Shown here one piece after another: positions 1 to 5,649 of a stretch of DNA of 6,409 bases (within the stretch, counting starts at the first letter, position 1; each line of letters begins with the position of its first letter). The position numbers were made by a program, and so were the translations under genes. This stretch comes from Acidimicrobiaceae bacterium (GTDB lineage: Bacteria > Actinomycetota > Acidimicrobiia > Acidimicrobiales > UBA10347): NCBI GenBank assembly GCA_003485885.1, contig DNHM01000200.1, positions 1 to 6,409 on the forward strand. Direction: 5' to 3'. The notes below the pieces were generated by a model that saw only the letters and a list, made by a program, of their open reading frames with translations, made no database searches and was not told the origin of the DNA.

Positions 1-69
1 GTGTCCACCAACTGCGACTGCACCATCAACGCCGCCATCGACCAGATTTACAAGGCATCCATCACATGA
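1..69 (+). CDS. C-terminal end of an unidentified upstream gene (partial)
   Basis: Reading from base 1, this frame is open for 22 codons and ends at TGA 67-69. The peptide tail reads STNCDCTINAAIDQIYKAS and then IT. Nineteen of the 22 codons end in G or C, which resembles the real genes here and is unlike the other two frames. The stop overlaps the pyruvate kinase start as ATGA (66-69), an arrangement typical of translationally coupled genes in one operon. I do not recognise the product from so short a tail, which has two closely spaced cysteines. The start lies to the left of the window. The main alternative is that this is non-coding leader of pyk, which I consider less likely given the codon bias and the ATGA overlap. 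Confidence 0.55.
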   Translation: MSTNCDCTINAAIDQIYKASIT

Positions 70-1505
70 ATCGCAAAACCAAGATCGTCGCCACCATCGG
101 CCCAGCGTCAGATTCCCCAGAAGTTCTTGCCGCTCTGATCAAGGCTGGGGTAAACGTCTTTCGTCTTGGGACCGCACACGACACCGTCGAACGGGTTGTT
201 GCACGGGTCAAGCTCATTCAAGAGGTGATTGCGCAGCAAGACACGGCGGTCGGGATCCTGGTCGACCTTGCCGGACCCAAAGTCCGGGCTGCGTTCGGCG
301 AGGGTCCTGTTGAACTCGTTGCCGGCACCGAGGTTCATATCCGTTCTGGCGAAGAAGTCAGCACAGCCACAGAGATCTTCGTGAATGTCGATGACATCGC
401 TCGTAATCTTGTGGTTGGCGATCAGCTGCACATGGGTGATGGGTCTGCGTCACTTGTCGTGAACACGGTGACGGCCGACGTGGCGACCGCGGTCGTTAGC
501 CGAGGTGGCATCATGCGCGGCCGTCCTGGCGTGCACATCCCTTCGAGCCGGCTGACTCAGTCCTCGCCAACGCCGGAAGACATCGTTTACTTCGATGCCG
601 TATACGAAGCGGGCGTCGACATGGTTGCGGTGTCCTTCGTGAAAACGGGCCGTGATATGCGCGCTCTGGGTGGTGAGAAGGCACCGCGCGGCCCGCTGCT
701 GATCGCCAAGATTGAGACTCAGGCAGCCGTCGACAACCTAGAGTCAATCCTTGAGCACAGCGATGCTGTGATGGTGGCCCGTGGTGACCTTGGATTGGAA
801 TGCAGCCTGCCTGGCCTGCCTGCATTGCAGAAGAAGATCATTGCTGCTGCGGTCGCCGCAGGTAAACCAGTCATCACCGCCACACAAATGCTTGAGTCAA
901 TGACCGAGATGGCCCAGCCGACCCGAGCCGAGGTGACCGACGTTGCCAACGCGGTGTTCGATGGCACCTCTGCGGTGATGTTGTCGGGCGAAACTGCAGT
1001 GGGTCATGATCCGGTACTTGTCGTGGAGACCATGGCAGACATCCTCGTGCAGGCCGACGCCAACTTTGAACACGAAGCGTGGTCCGAACGTATTGAACGC
1101 CAGGCTCAGCCATTTGGAGCCGACGAGACTGATCTCAGCAAGGTCGCCTTCGCCATGCGCACTGCTGCCCACCGGGCCGCATCCGCGCTCGAGAGCCAGC
1201 ACATCGTGACCGTGACGGGCACAGGCGCAACCTCGCGTGCGATCTCTCGCTTTCGACCCCGAGCCCAGATTTTGGCGGTTACGCCAGATCAGCGTGTTGC
1301 CAATCAGCTGGCACTGTCGTGGGGTGTGTTCCCCACGCTGGGCACGGCAGAAGGCCAGGGCACAGAGCGGATCATGACCGTGTTGCGAAACCTGCGCGAT
1401 CAGGGCCTGTTGCAGCCGGGCGAACTTGTCCCGATCGTTGCTGGAGCATCAAACTCGGCGTTGGTGAGCAATGTGCTTCGGATCGAGAACGTCCCCGAAA
1501 ACTAG
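66..1505 (+). CDS. pyk: Pyruvate kinase, Lys-type (predicted K+-independent)
   Basis: This cytosolic enzyme catalyses the last step of glycolysis, phosphoenolpyruvate plus ADP to pyruvate plus ATP. At 479 residues it is full length. The N-terminus MNRKTKIVATIGPAS is the family signature, which fixes the start; an AAGG at 52-55 is a weak ribosome site. The order is barrel A, B domain (about 73-155), the rest of the barrel, then the C domain (about 360-479). Catalytic residues are present: Lys215 and Glu217 in IAKIET, Asp241 in ARGDLG, and Thr273 in TATQMLESM, followed by PTRAEVTDVANAVFDG and LSGETA. In the monovalent-cation site the usual DTKGPEIR is DLAGPKVR (67-74), with Lys72 replacing the Glu of K+-dependent enzymes. 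The usual RLNFSH is RLGTAH (33-38), so two K+ ligands (Asn, Ser) are Gly and Ala. The start overlaps the upstream stop by ATGA. Identity is certain; cation independence is inferred from these residues. Confidence 0.97.
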   Translation: MNRKTKIVATIGPASDSPEVLAALIKAGVNVFRLGTAHDTVERVVARVKLIQEVIAQQDTAVGILVDLAGPKVRAAFGEGPVELVAGTEVHIRSGEEVSTATEIFVNVDDIARNLVVGDQLHMGDGSASLVVNTVTADVATAVVSRGGIMRGRPGVHIPSSRLTQSSPTPEDIVYFDAVYEAGVDMVAVSFVKTGRDMRALGGEKAPRGPLLIAKIETQAAVDNLESILEHSDAVMVARGDLGLECSLPGLPALQKKIIAAAVAAGKPVITATQMLESMTEMAQPTRAEVTDVANAVFDGTSAVMLSGETAVGHDPVLVVETMADILVQADANFEHEAWSERIERQAQPFGADETDLSKVAFAMRTAAHRAASALESQHIVTVTGTGATSRAISRFRPRAQILAVTPDQRVANQLALSWGVFPTLGTAEGQGTERIMTVLRNLRDQGLLQPGELVPIVAGASNSALVSNVLRIENVPEN

Positions 1506-1616
1506 GTAACGGCAGCTGGATACTTTCTGGCAGCGTTGTAGAGCCGCGTCTGTAATGGGTGCTTCGGGTCGGATCCCAGTTTTCGTAGCGAGGTGTTGGT
1601 CCGCCACACTGGTCCT

Positions 1617-2393
1617 ATGGCTGAAGACGATGCACTGAACACCGAACGGATTCGAACCGAGGTGTTCGGCCACACGCTTGTGGTCACCATGGTGCGTCAC
1701 ACAAAACGCAACGCGATCGATGGCGAAATGACCCAGGCGATCGATGCCGCTATGAACCGGTTGGACGATGACCCAGAGCTGTGGGTCGGAATCCTGACCG
1801 GTGGTCCCGATATGTTCTGCGCCGGTACTGACATGGCCGCAACGAGTGGCCGGCCGACCGAGCGCGGCGGGATCTATGGCGTTGTAGGTCGCCACCGCGC
1901 AAAACCACTCATTGCCGCTGTCGAAGGGGTGGCGTTCGGTGGCGGTTTTGAAGTGGTCATGGCCTGCGACATGGTGATTGCCGCCAACAATGCACGCTTC
2001 GCCCTGCCCGAGGTCAAGCGGGGTTTGGTTGCCTCAAGTGGCGCCCTGTTCCGGGCCAGCCGAGTATTGCCATTGAACGTGGCCAAGTATTTGTTGACCA
2101 CCGGCATGGAGCTCTCGCCCGTCGAAGCCGAGCGTCATGGGCTGGTGAATGAAGTGTGCGAACCAGGTCAGGCTTTGGAACGAGCGCTAGCGCTGGCCGA
2201 GGTGATTACGTCGAACTCGCCGGTCGCAGCCCGGTTGGCACTCCAGGCCGTAGACCAGATCGTGGCCGCCGACGATGACCGGGCCTGGGCCATCAGCGCC
2301 GATTTCCGCAACCAGGTGATGGCGTCAGAAGATTCGAAGGAAGGGGTTGCTGCATTCTTTGAGAAGCGGCCTCCTCGGTGGACTGGCCGCTAG
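1617..2393 (+). CDS. Enoyl-CoA hydratase/isomerase (crotonase) family protein
   Basis: This crotonase-fold enzyme acts on acyl-CoA thioesters, most likely hydrating a 2-enoyl-CoA in fatty-acid or other acyl-CoA breakdown; the exact substrate cannot be read from sequence. With 258 residues it has normal length. Family landmarks run in order: RNAIDGEM (31-38), the oxyanion-hole segment FCAGTDM (67-73), VEGVAFGGGFEVVMACD (102-118) and ALPEVKRGL (129-137). Glu112 and Glu132 align with the two catalytic glutamates of rat mitochondrial hydratase, so hydratase activity is plausible. The C-terminal helix ends in AAFFEKRPPRW, common in this family. I chose ATG 1617 because family similarity begins soon after it. 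An in-frame GTG at 1593 would add eight residues, and neither start has a clear Shine-Dalgarno. It stands alone, 111 bases after pyk, and its TAG overlaps the stop of the opposing gene. Confidence 0.93.
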   Translation: MAEDDALNTERIRTEVFGHTLVVTMVRHTKRNAIDGEMTQAIDAAMNRLDDDPELWVGILTGGPDMFCAGTDMAATSGRPTERGGIYGVVGRHRAKPLIAAVEGVAFGGGFEVVMACDMVIAANNARFALPEVKRGLVASSGALFRASRVLPLNVAKYLLTTGMELSPVEAERHGLVNEVCEPGQALERALALAEVITSNSPVAARLALQAVDQIVAADDDRAWAISADFRNQVMASEDSKEGVAAFFEKRPPRWTGR

Positions 2394-3448
2394 CCGAGCT
2401 TCTTTTGGGAGCGGCGGGCGACTTCGGCGGAGAACGCGTTGTTCCAGGTGCTGGTCTTGGGCCAACGAGCCTGGGCTTCGGTCGTGGCATCGTCCACGTC
2501 GAGTCCGAGCTCTTCAACCAACCACGATCGCAAGATCAACCCGGTCCGTGAGGCCCCATGGTGGCAGTGCACCAGCACATTGCGTTCCTCAGAATGAAAC
2601 GCTTTGATCGTGGCCAGTACCTCGTCGACCGTGGCGCTGAGGAGTGGGTTCACTTTGCTGCCCGCTGCGTCATGCATCGCGAATTCGCGTCGCACCAGGT
2701 GGTTGTCGAAGGTGCCGGTCGTGGGGCAGAGCGAGATCACCGCGCCATCTGGATGGTCGGCGAGGAACCGGGGCACGGCATGCAAGTTGGAGAGAAACAG
2801 CCCAGGGGCAACTTCTCGGGGGCCGAGTGAGCGGCGAGGTTCGGGTGGAACAGGGGCGTCCTGTCGCATAAGCCGTTCGGCAAGCCGCCGCAGTTGTCGA
2901 AGCCCATAGGTTCGGGTTCCGACAGCCCCGGTTGTGTGGGTGGACCATGCTGCGGGGATGGCGCCGGGGCCCCAGCGCAAACCGGCAACTGCCCCGGTGA
3001 GGGGTAACGACGCTGTTGGAGCGGCACGGATAGCGCCACAGAAGTCCGTGGCTTCTTCGACGGAACGAAGGGCGTCAGCCATCTCCGTAGAGGATGCGAG
3101 GGATGGGTCACATGCGAACTGGCCGAGCATGCTGCCCTGCACGAGCGCACACATCAGGACCGCATCGGGGTCACCAAGCAGGGGCGGTGAGGTGTCGGGA
3201 TCGGCCAGGGCGATGGCGGCGGCGATGATGTCGGTCGGACCCAACCCCATGTTCACCAGGTCACGGCTGAGCAGTGCCTCGCCAGTCTCGAAAGAAATTG
3301 CAGCGACGTCGCCCCACGGAGGAAGTTCGCTAGGGCCACCACAGACGGCTGGTGGCAGCTCGGTCAACGTGCTCAGCGCGTCGCCGACGGCAAGTCCAAC
3401 GAGCGCTCCCACGGCGGCATTGTGTCGAACAGCATGGTCAGCCCGCAT
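2390..3448 (-). CDS. Fusion of a degenerate ADP-ribosylglycohydrolase-like domain with a dual-specificity phosphatase
   Basis: The protein has 352 residues, no signal peptide and no membrane segment, so it is presumably cytosolic. Residues 14-30, GALVGLAVGDALSTLTE, match the N-terminal helix of ADP-ribosylglycohydrolases (ARH/DraG). Residues 151-168, TGAVAGLRWGPGAIPAAW, match the C-terminal ARH block. Between them the domain is only about 150 residues, against roughly 300 usually. The metal-binding TDDT is absent (ISFETGEALL, 51-60), and the Asp-x-Asp motif before the last block is replaced by APTASL. After a Pro/Arg-rich linker (about 196-210) comes a dual-specificity phosphatase: VAPGLFLSNL (213-222), a candidate general acid Asp260, and the active-site loop HCHHGASRTG (294-303) with nucleophile Cys295 and Arg301. 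I infer a catalytically competent phosphatase with a probably inactive ARH-like domain serving binding or scaffolding. The substrate is unknown. Start ATG 3448 gives the complete ARH N-terminal motif. Confidence 0.88.
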   Translation of the reverse strand: MRADHAVRHNAAVGALVGLAVGDALSTLTELPPAVCGGPSELPPWGDVAAISFETGEALLSRDLVNMGLGPTDIIAAAIALADPDTSPPLLGDPDAVLMCALVQGSMLGQFACDPSLASSTEMADALRSVEEATDFCGAIRAAPTASLPLTGAVAGLRWGPGAIPAAWSTHTTGAVGTRTYGLRQLRRLAERLMRQDAPVPPEPRRSLGPREVAPGLFLSNLHAVPRFLADHPDGAVISLCPTTGTFDNHLVRREFAMHDAAGSKVNPLLSATVDEVLATIKAFHSEERNVLVHCHHGASRTGLILRSWLVEELGLDVDDATTEAQARWPKTSTWNNAFSAEVARRSQKKLG

Positions 3449-3492
3449 CTGTAGTCAAACTAGCGGTCCGTGTCGTAAGGAAGGCTGCATGA
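3449..3492. promoter_or_regulatory. Short divergent promoter region
   Basis: Only 44 bases separate the start codons of the minus-strand ARH-phosphatase gene and the plus-strand acetyltransferase gene, so promoters for both must overlap here or reach into the neighbouring genes. On the minus strand TAGTTT (3462 down to 3457) fits a TANNNT -10 element and ends eight bases before the ATG, which would give a nearly leaderless transcript. No convincing -35 box is visible. The assignment rests on position and one hexamer only. Confidence 0.35.
3477..3484 (+). promoter_or_regulatory. Strong Shine-Dalgarno AAGGAAGG
   Basis: AAGGAAGG is the best ribosome-binding sequence I see in the window. It lies four bases before ATG 3489 and eight before ATG 3493, which are in different frames. 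Spacing favours 3493, which is in frame with the GNAT acetyltransferase. It therefore supports an N-terminally extended start for that gene over the downstream ATGs at 3544 and 3565. Confidence 0.6.
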
Positions 3493-4047
3493 ATGTGGAG
3501 AACGGTGTCAGGATCGACCTTCGTTCTGGAAGACTGTTTAGGTATGACCTGGACGAACGACTGCATGACGACACAACGGCTGCGCCTCCGCGCCGCAACC
3601 GAACTGGACAAGCCAGTGATTGCCAAACTGCTGCAGGATCCAGAGGTGCGCAAGTACCTAGGTGGGCCAGCCTCGGCTGAAGATCTCCAGGCCTTTCACG
3701 ACACAACGGAAGGGGAGCGTTGGGGCAGCTTCGTGATCGCTGATGGAGCGATCGACCTGGCCATGGGTGTCCTCAACTTCAGCGATCATCGAGGAGAGTG
3801 GGAACTCTCCTGCGAGCTGTTGCCTCGTTACTGGGGCCGTGGGTTCGCCTTGGAGGCCGCAAAGGCAGCGATCGAATGGGCGTGGGCAGACCCGGCCCCG
3901 ATTGACGCTGAGTCGATTATTGCGGTGACCCAGAAGGCAAACCTAGCGTCGATCGCGTTGTTGGAACGACTTGGTTTCGTCCACGAACGAACCTTCTCCG
4001 AGTCCGGCGCAAGCCACGCGCAGTACCGACTGCATCGTTTGGATTAG
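3493..4047 (+). CDS. GNAT-family N-acetyltransferase (RimJ/RimL-like)
   Basis: This enzyme transfers acetyl from acetyl-CoA to an amine, either a protein N-terminus or a small molecule; the acceptor cannot be told. The domain begins at TTQRLRLRAATELD (26-39), the usual opening of RimJ/RimL-type (Acetyltransf_3) proteins. LLPRYWGRGFALEAAK (109-124) is motif A, whose R-x-x-G-x-G/A pattern (RYWGRGFA) binds the CoA pyrophosphate. NLASIALLERLGF (150-162) is the conserved motif B region. The start is uncertain. ATG 3493 has AAGGAAGG at ideal spacing and yields 184 residues, but its first 24 residues have no family resemblance. ATG 3544 (167 residues, GGAAG 11 bases upstream) and ATG 3565 (160 residues) fit the family length better. 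It is divergent from the ARH-phosphatase gene and is followed by a terminator-like hairpin, so it may be a single-gene unit. Confidence 0.9.
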   Translation: MWRTVSGSTFVLEDCLGMTWTNDCMTTQRLRLRAATELDKPVIAKLLQDPEVRKYLGGPASAEDLQAFHDTTEGERWGSFVIADGAIDLAMGVLNFSDHRGEWELSCELLPRYWGRGFALEAAKAAIEWAWADPAPIDAESIIAVTQKANLASIALLERLGFVHERTFSESGASHAQYRLHRLD

Positions 4048-4057
4048 TTCTGGCCAT

Positions 4058-4120
4058 ATCGGTCTTGTCGCGACGAGTAGAGGCCTCGGCGCATTTTGTA
4101 GACCGATGACGCTGTGCGTT
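4058..4120 (+). promoter_or_regulatory. Structured leader upstream of the PLP enzyme gene
   Basis: A perfect 8-base inverted repeat, ATCGGTCT (4058-4065) with AGACCGAT (4100-4107), encloses the terminator-like hairpin at 4070-4092. Directly after it GACGC (4108-4112) pairs with GCGTT (4116-4120) around a TGT loop. The whole lies just before the start at 4141. If transcription begins upstream of 4058 this RNA would fold into nested stems that could act as an attenuator. I could not match it to any SAM or SAH riboswitch consensus, so a regulatory role is inference from structure only. Confidence 0.35.
4070..4099 (+). terminator. Candidate rho-independent terminator after the acetyltransferase gene
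   Basis: GCGACGAG (4070-4077) pairs with CTCGGCGC (4085-4092) with a single A-G mismatch and a seven-base loop TAGAGGC. The T-rich tract ATTTTGT (4093-4099) follows immediately. This GC-rich stem plus U-tract is the layout of an intrinsic terminator, 22 bases after the acetyltransferase stop. The U-tract is short. The hairpin is itself enclosed by a longer stem, so a regulatory leader for the next gene is an alternative. Confidence 0.5.
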
Positions 4121-4140
4121 GGGGCGATACCGTTCGTGTG

Positions 4141-5265
4141 ATGGCCCTGAACAACTCTGATATCGATCCCTCGACATGGCTCATCGCCGGCGGCCGCAGT
4201 CGTGAGCCGGGCCAGCCTCTCAATGTTGCCCCCCAGCTGGCATCGAACTTCTATCTGCCAGCTGAACGTGGCTACAGCCGGGCCGATGGCACCGAGACGA
4301 GCGCTGTTTTCGAAGAACTCATGGGCGGACTCGAGGGTGGTCATGCCCTGTCGTTCTCGTCGGGCATGGCAGCGGCCCATGTTGTTCTCAATCGGCTTCC
4401 CGCTGGCGCGACGCTGGCGATTCCCGTCGATCCATATCACGGCGTGAAGGGTCTGGCTGTCGAAGCCGAGGCCCAAGGCCGATGGAATATCTTGCGGCTT
4501 GAGCTCGATGACACGCAGGGATGGATCGATGCTGCCAAGGTTGCCGACCTGTTGTGGTTGGAAACGCCTGCCAATCCACTGATGACGGTGTGTGACCTGC
4601 CTGCCATCTGTTCTGCGCCTCGCAAGGACGGCACGATTGTGGCTGTTGACTCCACATTCGCAACACCGCTGGTGCAACGACCGCTGGACCTCGGCGCCGA
4701 CGTGGTGATGCACTCGGCTACCAAGTTCATTGGTGGTCACAGTGACCTGCTGGCTGGGCTGTTGATCACGAAGTCATCCGAGTTACACGAAGAGTTCAAC
4801 GGACGACGCGTATTGAACGGCGGAACCATTGGAGCGATGGAAGCGTTCTTGGCTATCCGGGGCGCCCGAACGCTGGCACTCCGTATGGAAAAGGCGCAAG
4901 CGAACGCCATGGAGTTGGCGGCTCGCCTCGATGCAAGTGACGATGTCGCGTTGGTGCGTTACCCGGGCCTTGCTAGCGATCCCACACACGAGAACGCCGC
5001 GAAGTTCATGATGGGTTGGGGTGCGATGATCTCATTCGAGACCGTCGGCAGTGCCGAACGAGCTACTGCGATCTGCGAACAGGTCGAGATCATCAATCAT
5101 GCAACGAGTCTGGGTGGTATCGAGTCGACCATGGAGCGTCGGGCGGCTGTACCTGGCCAGGAGACAATCCCTCCATCGTTGATCCGGTTTTCGGTCGGCT
5201 GCGAAGATGTCGAGGATCTATCCAACGACTTGGCCAATGCGTTCGCGAACACCAGGGACATGTAG
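4141..5265 (+). CDS. Cystathionine gamma-lyase/synthase family PLP-dependent enzyme
   Basis: This member of the Cys/Met-metabolism PLP family (fold type I) has 374 residues, close to normal length. It most resembles actinobacterial cystathionine gamma-lyases, which split cystathionine to cysteine, 2-oxobutyrate and ammonia, but gamma-synthase or methionine gamma-lyase activity cannot be excluded. Visible landmarks are YSR (45-47), SFSSGMAA (71-78) which holds the PLP phosphate, Tyr99 in PYHG, LLWLETPANPL (137-147), Asp170 in VDSTFATP, and the Schiff-base Lys195 in HSATKFIGGHSD. TSLGGIEST (322-330) and Arg349 in LIRFSVGCED bind the substrate carboxylate. The usual NPT after YSR is replaced by GTET. 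I chose ATG 4141 because similarity begins at STWLIAGGR; an in-frame GTG at 4114 would start inside a hairpin. It sits 23 bases ahead of the next gene, so the two are probably co-transcribed. Confidence 0.94.
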   Translation: MALNNSDIDPSTWLIAGGRSREPGQPLNVAPQLASNFYLPAERGYSRADGTETSAVFEELMGGLEGGHALSFSSGMAAAHVVLNRLPAGATLAIPVDPYHGVKGLAVEAEAQGRWNILRLELDDTQGWIDAAKVADLLWLETPANPLMTVCDLPAICSAPRKDGTIVAVDSTFATPLVQRPLDLGADVVMHSATKFIGGHSDLLAGLLITKSSELHEEFNGRRVLNGGTIGAMEAFLAIRGARTLALRMEKAQANAMELAARLDASDDVALVRYPGLASDPTHENAAKFMMGWGAMISFETVGSAERATAICEQVEIINHATSLGGIESTMERRAAVPGQETIPPSLIRFSVGCEDVEDLSNDLANAFANTRDM

Positions 5266-5288
5266 GCCGACCGGCCCCAGGTACAACG

Positions 5289-5630
5289 ATGGAAGCACGC
5301 ATTTGGATCGAGGCCGAACATCTGGCTGAAGACGTCACTGATTTCTGCAATATCGCCGTCTACCTGTCGACGGGCGAACGGTATGCGTTGAACGTGTGGA
5401 CGTTCGACTTCTTCGCTGTTGCTCAAGGCGAGGGCGAGATGCACGCATCGCCAGCCGTGAAACATCTGTACATGTATCCGCCCGACTTGTTCGTGCAGGA
5501 CCTGACCCGGCCAACGATCGAAAAGATTGTGATCGATGTCTTGGAACGGGGTCGGCTGCCGCTGTGGCGCTTGATGCCAGACGAAGCGCCCGATGTCGAC
5601 GACACGCTCCGCTTCGATCTCCCTACCTAG
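5289..5630 (+). CDS. Conserved-looking hypothetical protein, 113 residues
   Basis: I do not recognise a named family. The gene starts at ATG 5289, with AGG at 5279-5281 and a seven-base spacer, only 23 bases after the PLP enzyme stop, which suggests co-transcription. The protein is acidic, lacks a signal peptide or membrane span, and has no cysteine other than Cys20. Its core reads NIAVYLSTGERYALNVWTFDFF (21-42, strand-turn-strand), then MYPPDLFVQDLTRPTIEKIV (62-81), then a helix ending VLERGRL. The pattern of a strand, a gly-containing turn, an aromatic-Thr segment, a D-L-F-V strand and a helix resembles small bacterial proteins of unknown function that begin with a hydrophobic-L-x-x-G-x-R/Y strand pair. 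That resemblance is my impression from memory, not a search. A longer in-frame reading from 5016 is just shadow of the upstream gene. The frame is open against a stop-rich background and has GC-biased third positions, so it is probably real. Confidence 0.75.
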   Translation: MEARIWIEAEHLAEDVTDFCNIAVYLSTGERYALNVWTFDFFAVAQGEGEMHASPAVKHLYMYPPDLFVQDLTRPTIEKIVIDVLERGRLPLWRLMPDEAPDVDDTLRFDLPT

Positions 5631-5636
5631 AGGCAA

Positions 5637-5649
5637 TCGCCCTAGGCGA
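5637..5649. terminator. Small palindromic hairpin between convergent genes
   Basis: TCGCC (5637-5641) and GGCGA (5645-5649) form a perfect five-base stem around CTA, in the 11-base gap between the hypothetical gene and the CobW-type gene, and it includes the latter's stop codon. No T-tract follows on either strand, so a role as bidirectional terminator is weakly supported. Confidence 0.2.

Noticed and set aside
1566..1586. GGG-TCGGAT-CCC followed by AGTTTT as a terminator after pyk
   Set aside because: The stem is only three base pairs, too weak for an intrinsic terminator, and I see no better hairpin in the 111-base gap.
2934..3680. 248-codon plus-strand open frame opposite the ARH-phosphatase gene
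   Set aside because: It lies almost wholly antisense to a gene with clear domain motifs on the minus strand, shows low-complexity Ala/Ser/Pro translation and no recognisable motif. Only its tail from 3489 is discussed as a possible short ORF.
4064..4087. Near-palindromes CTTGTCGCGACGAG and GAGGCCTC as repressor operators
   Set aside because: Both fall inside the larger stem-loop pairing, which explains them as RNA structure; no regulator gene is nearby to support operator function.
4048..4140. SAM or SAH riboswitch ahead of the PLP enzyme
   Set aside because: The sulfur-metabolism context invites it, but I could not match the conserved cores of SAM-I/IV or SAH riboswitches in this gap; only the generic nested stems are supported.
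3943..4740. 265-codon minus-strand open frame opposite the acetyltransferase and PLP enzyme
   Set aside because: Translation is rich in Arg, Gln and His with no family motif, and it runs through two genes well supported on the other strand and the structured gap between them; a GC-rich shadow frame.
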